A stretch of 6,979 nt of DNA from Ruminococcaceae bacterium UBA737 (GCA_002297415.1 DBKZ01000059.1:7453-14431); one strand, 5' to 3'. Counted from the first letter of the stretch, positions 1 to 5,867 are shown. Numbers and translations: made by a program. Notes: generated by a model from the sequence alone, not told the origin.

Positions 1-11
1 TTCCCGTCCAA

Positions 12-69
12 GAGAGTGTCGATTTTTTCGACACTCTCATACGGATTTCTTTTTTTAAGAAATCCGTAT
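12..69. repeat. Two abutting perfect palindromes downstream of nfnB
   Basis: Two perfect inverted repeats lie directly next to each other. The first has 11-bp arms at 12-22 and 28-38 around a 5-nt T loop; the second has 13-bp arms at 39-51 and 57-69, also around a 5-nt T loop. They begin 14 bases beyond the nfnB stop codon and so form the 3' end of the metK-nfnAB transcript as two stacked hairpins with A-rich loops. Neither hairpin is followed by a U tract on the minus strand, so they are not textbook intrinsic terminators, although they may end or protect the mRNA. On the plus strand the second hairpin is followed by TTT and then A's, so it could weakly terminate a convergent gene lying left of the window. 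A dispersed palindromic repeat is an alternative reading. Confidence 0.75.
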
Positions 70-82
70 TTTAAAAGTATTT

Positions 83-1468
83 TTATTGTTTTTTAAGTCT
101 TTCGTCAATAGCCGCCGCCGCTTTTTTTCCTGCGCCCATCGCAAGAATAACGGTTGCGGCTCCCGTGACGGTGTCTCCGCCTGCGTAAACCCCGTCCTTT
201 GAGGTCATCATATTTTCGTCAACAACAAGACAGCCGCGGCTGTTTGCCTCAATGCCCTTTGTTGTGCTTCTTATAAGGGGATTGGGGGATGTTCCTATCG
301 CCATTATAACGGAATCGACATCTATAACAAATTCGCTTCCCCTGATTTCCTCAGGTCTTCTTCTACCTGAACTGTCAGGCTCGCCGAGCGCCATTTTAAC
401 ACATTCGATACCCTTAACAACACTGTTTTCATCGGTTAAAATGCGTTTCGGATTTGTAAGAAGCTTGAATTCTATCTGCTCTTCCTTGGCATGCTCGATT
501 TCTTCTCTTCTTGCAGGCATTTCCTCGTCGGAACGGCGGTATATTATGTATACATTTTCGGCTCCGAGTCTTTTTGCGCACCTTGCCGCGTCCATAGCGA
601 CATTTCCGCCGCCTACGACCGCAACGCTCTTTGAGCGCTTTATCGGGGTGTCATAGCCGTCAAGATAAGCCTTCATAAGATTTATTCTTGTTAAGAACTC
701 ATTTGCGGAATAAACTCCTACGGTGCCCTCGCCCTCAATGCCCATAAATCTCGGAAGTCCCGCGCCTGAGCCTATAAATACGGCTTTAAAGCCCATATCC
801 ATTATTTCGTCAACCGATAAAACCTTTCCGATAACCATATCGGTCATAATTTTAACGCCTGAATTTTTAAGACCCTCAATTTCTTTTTTAACGATTGATT
901 TCGGAAGTCTGAATTCGGGGATACCGTAAACCAAAACGCCGCCTGCCGTATGAAAAGCCTCGAAAACGGTTACATCATAACCACGCTTTGCAAGGTCTCC
1001 CGCACAGGTAAGACCCGACGGGCCCGCGCCGATAACGGCAACCTTTATTCCGTTTTTCTCAATTTTTGATTCGGGCTCGGAGCAGTTATTCATAAAGTAA
1101 TCTGCGGCAAATCTTTCAAGTCTGCCTATTCCAACGCTTTCGCCCTTTATTCCGCGGACGCATTTGCCCTCGCACTGCGATTCCTGAGGGCATACTCTTC
1201 CGCAAACGGCGGGAAGAGAGCTTGTATTTGAAATTATTTTATATGCTTCCTCAAATTTTCCCTCGGCGATTTTTTCTATAAAATCGGGAATCTGAACATT
1301 AACGGGACAGCCCGAAACACAGGGCTTATTTTTGCAGTGCAAGCATCTTTTTGCCTCTGCCATAGCCATTTCTTCGGTATAGCCTAAGGCGACCTCTTCG
1401 AAATTTTTATTTCTTACGAGCGGATCGAGATGAGGCATCTCGGTCTTTTTAGGTGACATATCAGCCAT
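83..1468 (-). CDS. nfnB: NfnB/SudA-type NADPH-binding FAD iron-sulfur oxidoreductase subunit (GltD-like)
   Basis: This 461-residue protein has the full layout of the large NfnAB subunit, related to the glutamate synthase small subunit. Two N-terminal cysteine groups, C42/C45/C50/C54 and C89/C93/C99/C103, fit ligands of two [4Fe-4S] clusters. A Rossmann FAD motif GAGPSG lies at 147-152. A second nucleotide-binding motif GGGNVAMDAAR at 286-296, followed by YRR at 310-312, fits NADPH binding. The C-terminal YAGGDTVTGAATV (428-440) closes the FAD site. In the family this subunit works with NfnA to couple ferredoxin, NADH and NADPH by flavin-based electron bifurcation in the cytoplasm. Databases often label it glutamate synthase small subunit, but the adjacent nfnA and the absence of a gltB here argue for NfnB. 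The ATG overlaps the nfnA end by 8 nt, and a GGGGG ribosome binding site lies 9 nt upstream. Met4 is a less likely start. Confidence 0.9.
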   Translation of the reverse strand: MADMSPKKTEMPHLDPLVRNKNFEEVALGYTEEMAMAEAKRCLHCKNKPCVSGCPVNVQIPDFIEKIAEGKFEEAYKIISNTSSLPAVCGRVCPQESQCEGKCVRGIKGESVGIGRLERFAADYFMNNCSEPESKIEKNGIKVAVIGAGPSGLTCAGDLAKRGYDVTVFEAFHTAGGVLVYGIPEFRLPKSIVKKEIEGLKNSGVKIMTDMVIGKVLSVDEIMDMGFKAVFIGSGAGLPRFMGIEGEGTVGVYSANEFLTRINLMKAYLDGYDTPIKRSKSVAVVGGGNVAMDAARCAKRLGAENVYIIYRRSDEEMPARREEIEHAKEEQIEFKLLTNPKRILTDENSVVKGIECVKMALGEPDSSGRRRPEEIRGSEFVIDVDSVIMAIGTSPNPLIRSTTKGIEANSRGCLVVDENMMTSKDGVYAGGDTVTGAATVILAMGAGKKAAAAIDERLKKQ

Positions 1469-2288
1469 TGTTGTTTACCCCCAGTCTGCAAGCGTGCGCT
1501 TCCTCTTCCTTATAAAATCCGTTTCTGCGGATAAGCTCGTCAAAATCGACAAGATGACCGTCAAAATCGGGTCCGTCAACGCAGGCAAATTTCGTTTCTC
1601 CGCCCACGCTTACTCGGCATCCGCCGCACATTCCCGTTCCGTCAATCATAATCGGGTTTAAGCTTACTATGGTCTTTACTCCGTAGGGCTTTGTTGTAAG
1701 AGAAACAAATTTCATCATAACAACGGGGCCTATCGCAATTACAAGGTCATATCCTCCGGTTTCTAAAAGTCTTTTAAGCACATCGGTTACAAAGCCCTTT
1801 TCGCCGTAGCTTCCGTCGTCGGTAGTGATATAAAGCTTATCGCAAACGGATTTCATTTCGTCTTCAAGTATTACAATATCCTTGGCTCGAAAGCCTGCAA
1901 TCATTTCGGTGTGCACGCCCATACTATGAAGCGCCTTCGCCTGCGGATATGCAATCGCACAGCCTACGCCGCCGCCGATTATAATAGCCTTTTTAGGCGT
2001 TCCGAATTCGGTAGGACATCCTAAGGGTCCCACAACATCCTCTATATAATCGCCTGCGTTTAATGAGACAAGCTTTTTGGTTGTAAATCCTATCGCCTGA
2101 ACAACGATTGTAACCGTTCCGTTTTCGCGGTCGAAATCAGAAACCGTAAGCGGAATTCTTTCGCCCTTTTCGTCAATCCTCACAATTACAAACTGACCTG
2201 CTTTTACCTTCTTTGCAATAAACGGCGCTTCGATTTTCAGCTGGGTTACGCTTCCGTTTAAAACATTTTTTTCAATAATTTTAAACAT
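1461..2288 (-). CDS. nfnA: NfnA/SudB-type ferredoxin-NADP+ reductase subunit alpha
   Basis: This 275-residue protein belongs to the ferredoxin-NADP reductase / dihydroorotate dehydrogenase electron-transfer family. An N-terminal FAD-binding beta barrel carries RIPLTVSD at 44-51. A pyridine-nucleotide-binding segment IIGGGVGCAIAYPQA lies at 103-117. The C-terminal segment has D216, C221, C224 and C236 (DGTGMCGGC, then FACVDGP), which matches the small-subunit [2Fe-2S] site that in NfnA uses one Asp and three Cys. In the family this subunit holds the NADH and bifurcating-FAD side or its partner flavin and passes electrons to NfnB. It begins 13 nt after the metK stop. An AGGAG at 2297-2301 (minus strand) touches the metK stop and sits 8 nt before the ATG, so it is co-transcribed with metK. 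It ends inside nfnB. PyrK-like or sulfide dehydrogenase annotations are alternatives; pairing with nfnB favours NfnA. Confidence 0.9.
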   Translation of the reverse strand: MFKIIEKNVLNGSVTQLKIEAPFIAKKVKAGQFVIVRIDEKGERIPLTVSDFDRENGTVTIVVQAIGFTTKKLVSLNAGDYIEDVVGPLGCPTEFGTPKKAIIIGGGVGCAIAYPQAKALHSMGVHTEMIAGFRAKDIVILEDEMKSVCDKLYITTDDGSYGEKGFVTDVLKRLLETGGYDLVIAIGPVVMMKFVSLTTKPYGVKTIVSLNPIMIDGTGMCGGCRVSVGGETKFACVDGPDFDGHLVDFDELIRRNGFYKEEEAHACRLGVNNNG

Positions 2289-2301
2289 TTTATCCGCTCC
2301 T

Positions 2302-3486
2302 TTATTCTGTGACAGCTTTTTTAAGCTCTTCTGTTTTATCGGTTTTTTCCCATGTGAAGTCGGGGTCGGATTTTCCGAAATGACCGTAGTTGCAGGTCTT
2401 TTCGTAAATCGGGCGGAGAAGATTTAATTTATCTATAATCGCCGCCGGTCTTAAATCAAACACCTTTGTTACAGCCTGCGCTATTTTTTCGTCGGGGTAT
2501 GCTCCCGTGCCGAAGGTATCGACATGCACCGAAACCGGCTTGGCAACGCCTATCGCATAAGCCAACTGAATTTCGCATTTTTCCGCAAGAGAAGCGGCGA
2601 CAATATTTTTTGCAACATATCTTGCGGCATAAGCGGCGCTTCTGTCAACCTTTGTCGGGTCCTTGCCCGAAAATGCTCCGCCGCCGTGGCGGGCAACTCC
2701 GCCGTAGGTGTCGACTATAATCTTTCTTCCCGTAAGTCCGGTATCGCCGGCAGGACCGCCTATAACAAATCTTCCCGTCGGGTTAATGAAAATTTTTGTG
2801 CTTTCATCAATCATATTTTCGGGAATTATCGGCTTTATAACATTTTCAAGTATTCCGTCCCTTAATTCCTCAAGGCTTACGCTTTCCTTGTGCTGGGAAG
2901 AAACGACTATAGCTTCTATTCTTTTAGGCTCATTGCCCTCGTATTCAACGGTTACCTGAGTTTTTCCGTCGGGATTGAGATAATCTAAAATCCCTTTTTT
3001 GCGGACCTCTGTAAGTCTGTAGGAAAGCCTGTGGGCAAGATATGCAGGCATCGGCATAAATGATTCGGTTTCATTGCAGGCATATCCGAACATCATTCCC
3101 TGATCTCCGGCACCCCTTAAATCGTATTTATCGGCGCCGTTTTCCTTGTATTCAAGCGAATTGTCAACACCCATTGCAATATCGGGCGACTGCCTGTCGA
3201 TTGAAGTAAATACCGCGCAGGTGTTTCCGTCAAAGCAAGCGTCGGGTCCGTTATATCCGATATCGCAGACTGTTTTTCTTACAATCTGAGGAATATCGGG
3301 CATGGCAGAGGTTGTAATCTCGCCCATAACGGTTATAACACCTGTTGTGCAGAAGGTCTCGCACGCAACGCGGGCATTTTTATCGTTTTTTAAAATTTCG
3401 TCAAGTATAGCGTCGCTTATGCGGTCGCATACCTTGTCGGGGTGACCCTCGGTCACCGATTCCGATGTGAAAAGCATTTTTGACAT
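2302..3486 (-). CDS. metK: S-adenosylmethionine synthetase (methionine adenosyltransferase)
   Basis: The enzyme makes S-adenosylmethionine from methionine and ATP in the cytoplasm. At 394 residues it has normal family length. Visible hallmarks are TSESVTEGHPDK at 7-18 with the catalytic His15 and metal-binding Asp17, the GAGDQG loop at 125-130, and the glycine-rich phosphate loop GGGAFSGKDPTKVDRS at 268-283. All core residues are intact. The ATG is preceded by AGGAG at 3496-3500 (minus strand) with 9 nt spacing. The gene is first in an operon with nfnA and nfnB and sits behind a SAM-I riboswitch with terminator, so its product SAM should repress it by early termination. Confidence 0.98.
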   Translation of the reverse strand: MSKMLFTSESVTEGHPDKVCDRISDAILDEILKNDKNARVACETFCTTGVITVMGEITTSAMPDIPQIVRKTVCDIGYNGPDACFDGNTCAVFTSIDRQSPDIAMGVDNSLEYKENGADKYDLRGAGDQGMMFGYACNETESFMPMPAYLAHRLSYRLTEVRKKGILDYLNPDGKTQVTVEYEGNEPKRIEAIVVSSQHKESVSLEELRDGILENVIKPIIPENMIDESTKIFINPTGRFVIGGPAGDTGLTGRKIIVDTYGGVARHGGGAFSGKDPTKVDRSAAYAARYVAKNIVAASLAEKCEIQLAYAIGVAKPVSVHVDTFGTGAYPDEKIAQAVTKVFDLRPAAIIDKLNLLRPIYEKTCNYGHFGKSDPDFTWEKTDKTEELKKAVTE

Positions 3487-3515
3487 TTTTTCATTCTCCT
3501 GTTACACTACCTATC

Positions 3516-3540
3516 AAAAAGACCGCTCGAAAGCGGTCTT
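3516..3540 (-). terminator. Riboswitch-controlled intrinsic terminator in the metK leader
   Basis: Read on the minus strand, AAGACCGCT (3540-3532) pairs perfectly with AGCGGTCTT (3527-3519) around a TTCG loop. The T run spans 3520-3516, with its first two bases inside the stem. It lies between the SAM-I aptamer and the metK ribosome binding site, exactly where an S-box expression platform belongs. With SAM bound this hairpin should form and stop transcription before metK. Its 5' arm AAGACC can instead pair with GGTTTT just upstream, giving a competing antiterminator. Confidence 0.88.
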
Positions 3541-3548
3541 ATATAAAA

Positions 3549-3646
3549 CCTCATCTTTCGGATAATCCGCAGGATTTGGCACCTTAATTATAAATCAGGT
3601 TGCCGGGCTTCACAGGGCCTGTTCCCTCAGCCGCTCTCAATAAGGA
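3549..3646 (-). promoter_or_regulatory. SAM-I (S-box) riboswitch aptamer
   Basis: On the minus strand this roughly 98-nt segment matches the S-box pattern throughout. It has the kink-turn region GCGGCTGAGGGA, the core GAAGCCCGGCAACC, then AAGGTGCCAAATCC, a P4 hairpin GCGGATTATCCG, and the closing GAAAGATGAGG. P1 pairs CCTTAT (3645-3640) with ATGAGG (3554-3549), including one G-U pair. The aptamer senses S-adenosylmethionine. Its position directly upstream of metK, with a terminator after it, indicates an OFF switch: high SAM stabilises P1 and frees the terminator. It probably governs nfnA and nfnB as well, since no other promoter or terminator is visible in the operon. Confidence 0.97.
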
Positions 3647-3666
3647 AATATTAAATTTCGACAGCT

Positions 3667-3695
3667 ATTCTACTCTTTCGTATACACTTTGTCAA
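3667..3695 (-). promoter_or_regulatory. Sigma-A-type promoter of the metK-nfnAB operon
   Basis: On the minus strand a perfect -35 TTGACA (3695-3690) is separated by exactly 17 nt from a -10 TAGAAT (3672-3667), which has one mismatch to consensus. Transcription would start near 3660, about 14 nt before the riboswitch P1 helix, which is the expected geometry for an S-box leader. No operator-like repeat is seen over it, so control appears to rest mainly on the riboswitch. Confidence 0.88.
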
Positions 3696-3839
3696 TAGCC
3701 TTTAAAAAACATTCGGCTTGAAAATATTGTAAGTATTGCTACCGGTTTGATTTTTGCCGATATATGCGGTATCTGATGAGTCTGTCATGAACCGACGAAA
3801 CGCAGACTATACTTTATATATAATATTGCCCGCGCCGCG
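3696..3839. other. Unassigned part of the metK/rplS divergent intergenic region
   Basis: About 145 AT-rich bases lie between the two divergent promoters. No credible reading frame with a ribosome binding site is seen on either strand. Small hairpins can be drawn: 3723-3728 with 3732-3737, 3740-3744 with 3767-3771, and AGTCTG (3779-3784) with CAGACT (3803-3808). A TATAAT at 3819-3824 has no matching -35 at 17 nt. No function is assigned. Confidence 0.5.
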
Positions 3840-3889
3840 AAAAATAAAATCAAAAAACACTTGCATTGTCCGGCACTTTGTGCTAAAAT
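3840..3889 (+). promoter_or_regulatory. rplS promoter with A-rich upstream element
   Basis: A -35 TTGCAT (3861-3866), a 17-nt spacer and a -10 TAAAAT (3884-3889) form a good housekeeping promoter. The 20 bases just upstream are almost only A and T with A runs, resembling an UP element as expected for a strongly expressed ribosomal protein gene. The start would be near 3896, giving a leader of about 130 nt before rplS. Confidence 0.8.
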
Positions 3890-3895
3890 ATCTAA

Positions 3896-4027
3896 GCATT
3901 TGTTATCCGTCACAGCTTCGATGACGGGGTTTAATGCCGAAGCGGCATGGCCGCACCACATTAAAGCGGGCGCTCCTCTTTCATCTAATTTGTTACGAAC
4001 GTCTGAAAATCAACGGAGGAATATAAA
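3896..4027 (+). promoter_or_regulatory. Structured rplS 5' leader, possible L19 autoregulatory leader
   Basis: This untranslated leader is far longer than a ribosome binding site needs. Visible helices are CCGTCA (3907-3912) with TGACGG (3922-3927), and ATGCCG (3934-3939) with CGGCAT (3943-3948) across a 3-nt loop. GCGG (3942-3945) could alternatively pair with CCGC (3951-3954). TCCTCT (3974-3979) is complementary to GGAGGA (4015-4020), the rplS ribosome binding site, with one G-U pair, so the leader could hide the site. Firmicute rplS genes are known to carry L19 leader RNAs thought to mediate autoregulation. I cannot confirm a match to that family from memory, so the regulatory role is inference. 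Confidence 0.5.
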
Positions 4028-4378
4028 ATGGACGCACTCAAAGTTATTGCACAGGATTCGCTTAAAACAGGCGACGAGATCCCCCAGATCAAGATCGGTG
4101 ACACCGTAAAGGTTTCCGTTAAGATCCGCGAGGGCGAGAGAGAAAGAATTCAGGCTTTCGAAGGAACCGTTATTGCCCGCAAGGGTTCGGGCGTTTCCGA
4201 GACCTTTACCGTTCGCAGAGTTTCCTACGGTGTCGGCGTCGAGAGAGTCTTCCCGGTACATTCACCCAACGTTGCTAAGGTTGAGCTCATAAGAAGCGGT
4301 AAGGTTCGCAGAAGCAAGCTCTATTACCTCAGAGACAGAGTCGGTAAGGCCGCGAGAGTCAAGAGCCAGGTCAAATAA
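4028..4378 (+). CDS. rplS: 50S ribosomal protein L19
   Basis: A complete 116-residue L19 of usual length. It runs from DALKVIAQDSLK through the KIGDTVKVSVKIREGERERIQ barrel start (22-42), FEGTVIARKG (44-53), and SETFTVRRVSYGVGVER (57-73), which includes the typical FTVRR and GVGVER motifs, then VFPVHSP, to the basic tail KVRRSKLYYLRDR. L19 sits at the 30S-50S interface of the ribosome. The ATG is preceded by GGAGG at 4015-4019, 8 nt away. It has its own promoter and leader, and a terminator follows 13 nt after the stop. The downstream lepB-ylqF neighbourhood is a known clostridial arrangement. Codon choice is biased as expected for high expression. Confidence 0.98.
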   Translation: MDALKVIAQDSLKTGDEIPQIKIGDTVKVSVKIREGERERIQAFEGTVIARKGSGVSETFTVRRVSYGVGVERVFPVHSPNVAKVELIRSGKVRRSKLYYLRDRVGKAARVKSQVK

Positions 4379-4391
4379 TTGTGTGAATGAG

Positions 4392-4420
4392 GGTGTAACA
4401 TTTATTTGTTACACCTTTTT
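4392..4420 (+). terminator. Intrinsic terminator of rplS
   Basis: GGTGTAACA (4392-4400) pairs perfectly with TGTTACACC (4407-4415) around a 6-nt AT loop and is followed by TTTTT (4416-4420). It lies between rplS and lepB, only 22 nt before the lepB start. It should end most rplS transcripts; any lepB expression from the rplS promoter would need read-through. Confidence 0.9.
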
Positions 4421-4442
4421 CACTTAAAACGGGGTTTACGCG

Positions 4443-5063
4443 ATGCGCAGAGTCGAGGAATATTGGTTCAAATTTGAATATCCTGCCGCACTCTCGCAGG
4501 AGACGGACAGCGAAGAAGCGCTGCCCGAGCGGAATCAAAAGCTGTGGGGCGTAGTATATGACGCAGTTGCCACGCTCGAGTCGGCGGTCATTATACTCAT
4601 GCTGTTCTTTTCGCTGGTGTTCAGACCCGCTGCGGTTATCGGCGACTCAATGCTCCCGAATTTCAGCGGCGGCGACAGGGTCGCGTGCGTACATAGCTTT
4701 TCCGGCTACGAGCGCGGCGATGTTATAATAATATCCCACGCCACGCGCAAGGATGAGTCGATAATAAAGCGCGTTATCGCGGTCGGCGGAGACACGGTGG
4801 ATATAGATTTCTATAAAGGCACCGTCAGTGTCAACGGTCAGGTGCTCGACGAGCCGTATGTGAACACCCCGACGAATCTGAGCTATGATATGACCTTTCC
4901 CGTGACCGTTCCCGAGGGCAAGCTCTTTGTTCTCGGCGACAACAGAAACGATTCCCTCGATTCGCGTTCGACGGATATCGGCTTTATAAACGAGAACAAG
5001 GTTCTCGGCAAGGTCGTTTTCAGGTTCTATCCGTTTGACAGAATCAAAATAATCAAAAACTGA
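4443..5063 (+). CDS. lepB: Type I signal peptidase, first of a tandem pair
   Basis: This 206-residue membrane serine protease removes signal peptides from secreted proteins. After an acidic, polar cytoplasmic tail of about 42 residues comes one hydrophobic anchor (about 43-60); the catalytic domain then lies outside the membrane. The catalytic serine is Ser69 in GDSM (box B) and the general-base lysine is Lys109 in IIKRVIAVGGDTVD (box D). Box E, GDNRNDSLDSR, spans 165-175. The length and single anchor are typical of Gram-positive SipS-type enzymes, and all catalytic residues are present. The ribosome binding site is weak (GGGG at 4431-4434, 8 nt from the ATG). No promoter of its own is evident behind the rplS terminator. 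A closely related paralogue follows 33 nt downstream. Confidence 0.95.
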   Translation: MRRVEEYWFKFEYPAALSQETDSEEALPERNQKLWGVVYDAVATLESAVIILMLFFSLVFRPAAVIGDSMLPNFSGGDRVACVHSFSGYERGDVIIISHATRKDESIIKRVIAVGGDTVDIDFYKGTVSVNGQVLDEPYVNTPTNLSYDMTFPVTVPEGKLFVLGDNRNDSLDSRSTDIGFINENKVLGKVVFRFYPFDRIKIIKN

Positions 5064-5096
5064 GCCGCAAGGCTTGAGATTTGAAGGCGGACTGTT

Positions 5097-5714
5097 ATGC
5101 AGGAAAATAATGAACTTCAAATGAATACGGAAGAGCAGGCTGATGTTAAAAAGCAGCCGAAGAATTCAAAGGCGGTCAGCAATATCTATGATATAGTCTC
5201 CGTCGTTGTGTCGGCGGTCGCGGTGATTGCCATTGTTTTCACTTTTGTGACCCGCGTGCTCGTCGTCTCCGGCGCGTCGATGAACCCGACGCTCAATAAC
5301 GGCGACACTGTGGCGATAAGCTCGCTCAAGCGCTCGTTTGACTATGGCGACATAGTTATCGTTGCCCAGCCCAACGCCATGCACAAGACGCTGATAAAGC
5401 GCGTTATCGCAGTCGGCGGTCAGACGGTGGATATCGACACGGAAAAAGGCGTTGTCTATGTTGACGGCAAGGCGCTCGACGAAAAATATACGCTCGAGCC
5501 GACCTATACCGCGGGCAATGTCGGGTTCCCCGTAACCGTTCCAGAGGGCAGTCTCTTTGTTATGGGCGACAACAGAAACGACTCGACGGACAGCCGCATG
5601 AGCGTCGTCGGATTTATAGACGAGAAATATATCATGGGCAAGGTCGTCGGCAGGATCATGCCGCTCGGTCAGTGGGATGTCTACTATAATTTCAATCCGG
5701 ATTCGGACAAATAA
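5097..5714 (+). CDS. lepB: Type I signal peptidase, second of a tandem pair
   Basis: A 205-residue signal peptidase with the same plan as its upstream neighbour: a polar N-terminal tail, one membrane anchor (about 32-51), catalytic Ser61 in GASMNPT, catalytic Lys101 in LIKRVIAVGG, and box E GDNRNDSTDSR at 157-167. Both catalytic residues are intact, so it should be active. The two proteins share long near-identical stretches, for example the KRVIAVGG box, FPVTVPEG and GDNRNDS. Identical 17-nt DNA runs occur at 4764-4780/5394-5410 and 4935-4951/5565-5581, consistent with a tandem duplication. Their tails and anchors differ, which may reflect different substrates. The start has a modest GGCGG-type site at 5087-5090, and Met9 is a less likely start. 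A strong terminator follows, so the pair forms its own unit. Confidence 0.94.
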   Translation: MQENNELQMNTEEQADVKKQPKNSKAVSNIYDIVSVVVSAVAVIAIVFTFVTRVLVVSGASMNPTLNNGDTVAISSLKRSFDYGDIVIVAQPNAMHKTLIKRVIAVGGQTVDIDTEKGVVYVDGKALDEKYTLEPTYTAGNVGFPVTVPEGSLFVMGDNRNDSTDSRMSVVGFIDEKYIMGKVVGRIMPLGQWDVYYNFNPDSDK

Positions 5715-5742
5715 CCTGTCCGCGCTATAATATGCAATCAAG

Positions 5743-5765
5743 ACGCAGCTTCGGCTGCGTTTTTT
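5743..5765 (+). terminator. Intrinsic terminator after the lepB pair
   Basis: ACGCAGC (5743-5749) pairs perfectly with GCTGCGT (5754-5760) around a TTCG tetraloop closed by a C-G pair, the stable cUUCGg form. A T run spans 5760-5765. It lies 28 nt after the second lepB stop and just ahead of a new promoter. Confidence 0.93.
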
Positions 5766-5767
5766 GC

Positions 5768-5796
5768 TTGTAAAGACAAAGTTTTTTTGCTATACT
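5768..5796 (+). promoter_or_regulatory. Probable promoter of rbgA and the CapA-family gene
   Basis: TTGTAA (5768-5773; 4 of 6 consensus bases), a 17-nt spacer with a T run, and TATACT (5791-5796; 5 of 6) follow the lepB terminator directly. The start would fall near 5803, leaving a leader of about 70 nt before rbgA. The terminator just upstream makes a promoter here necessary unless read-through is substantial. Confidence 0.65.
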
Positions 5797-5860
5797 CATT
5801 TAGTAAAGTCGAAAAGCATTTTTTATATACGGCGCGCAAAATATGAGCGCATATAGTCCT

Positions 5861-5867
5861 AAGGAGG
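5861..5867 (+). promoter_or_regulatory. Strong Shine-Dalgarno site fixing the TTG start of rbgA
   Basis: AAGGAGG lies 7 nt before the TTG at 5875, inside CCTAAGGAGG, which is complementary over its whole length to the expected 16S rRNA 3' end. This supports TTG as the start codon. The next in-frame ATG encodes residue 15 and would remove part of the conserved WFPGHM motif. Confidence 0.88.

Noticed and set aside
83..1468. Annotation as glutamate synthase small subunit (GltD).
   Set aside because: There is no large glutamate synthase subunit next to it, whereas an NfnA-type partner overlaps it. The sequence alone fits both families, but the context favours NfnB.
3773..3800. Hammerhead-ribozyme-like core: CTGATGA (3773-3779), then GTC...GAC, then GAAA (3797-3800).
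   Set aside because: Only a short stem II can be drawn (GUC/GAC plus weak inner pairs). For type I and type III layouts no stem III with a UH cleavage site next to a matching stem I is present. A type II layout using GAAA at 3720-3723 gives a plausible stem III and stem I, but puts G at the cleavage position, a mismatch at the stem I base, and no stem II. Most likely chance.
3819..3824. TATAAT on the plus strand as an additional rplS promoter.
   Set aside because: The 17-nt-spaced position upstream carries CGAAAC, nothing like a -35 element, and a much better promoter lies at 3861-3889.
3861..4109. Plus-strand frame running through the rplS leader into rplS.
   Set aside because: Its TTG start is the -35 box of the rplS promoter, it has no ribosome binding site, and it overlaps L19 in another frame.
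5166..5741. Long minus-strand frame opposite the second lepB (and similar ones at 4647-5120 and 5913-6494).
   Set aside because: These mirror GC-rich, strongly biased codons of well-recognised genes on the other strand. They have no family motifs, no ribosome binding sites and no promoters.
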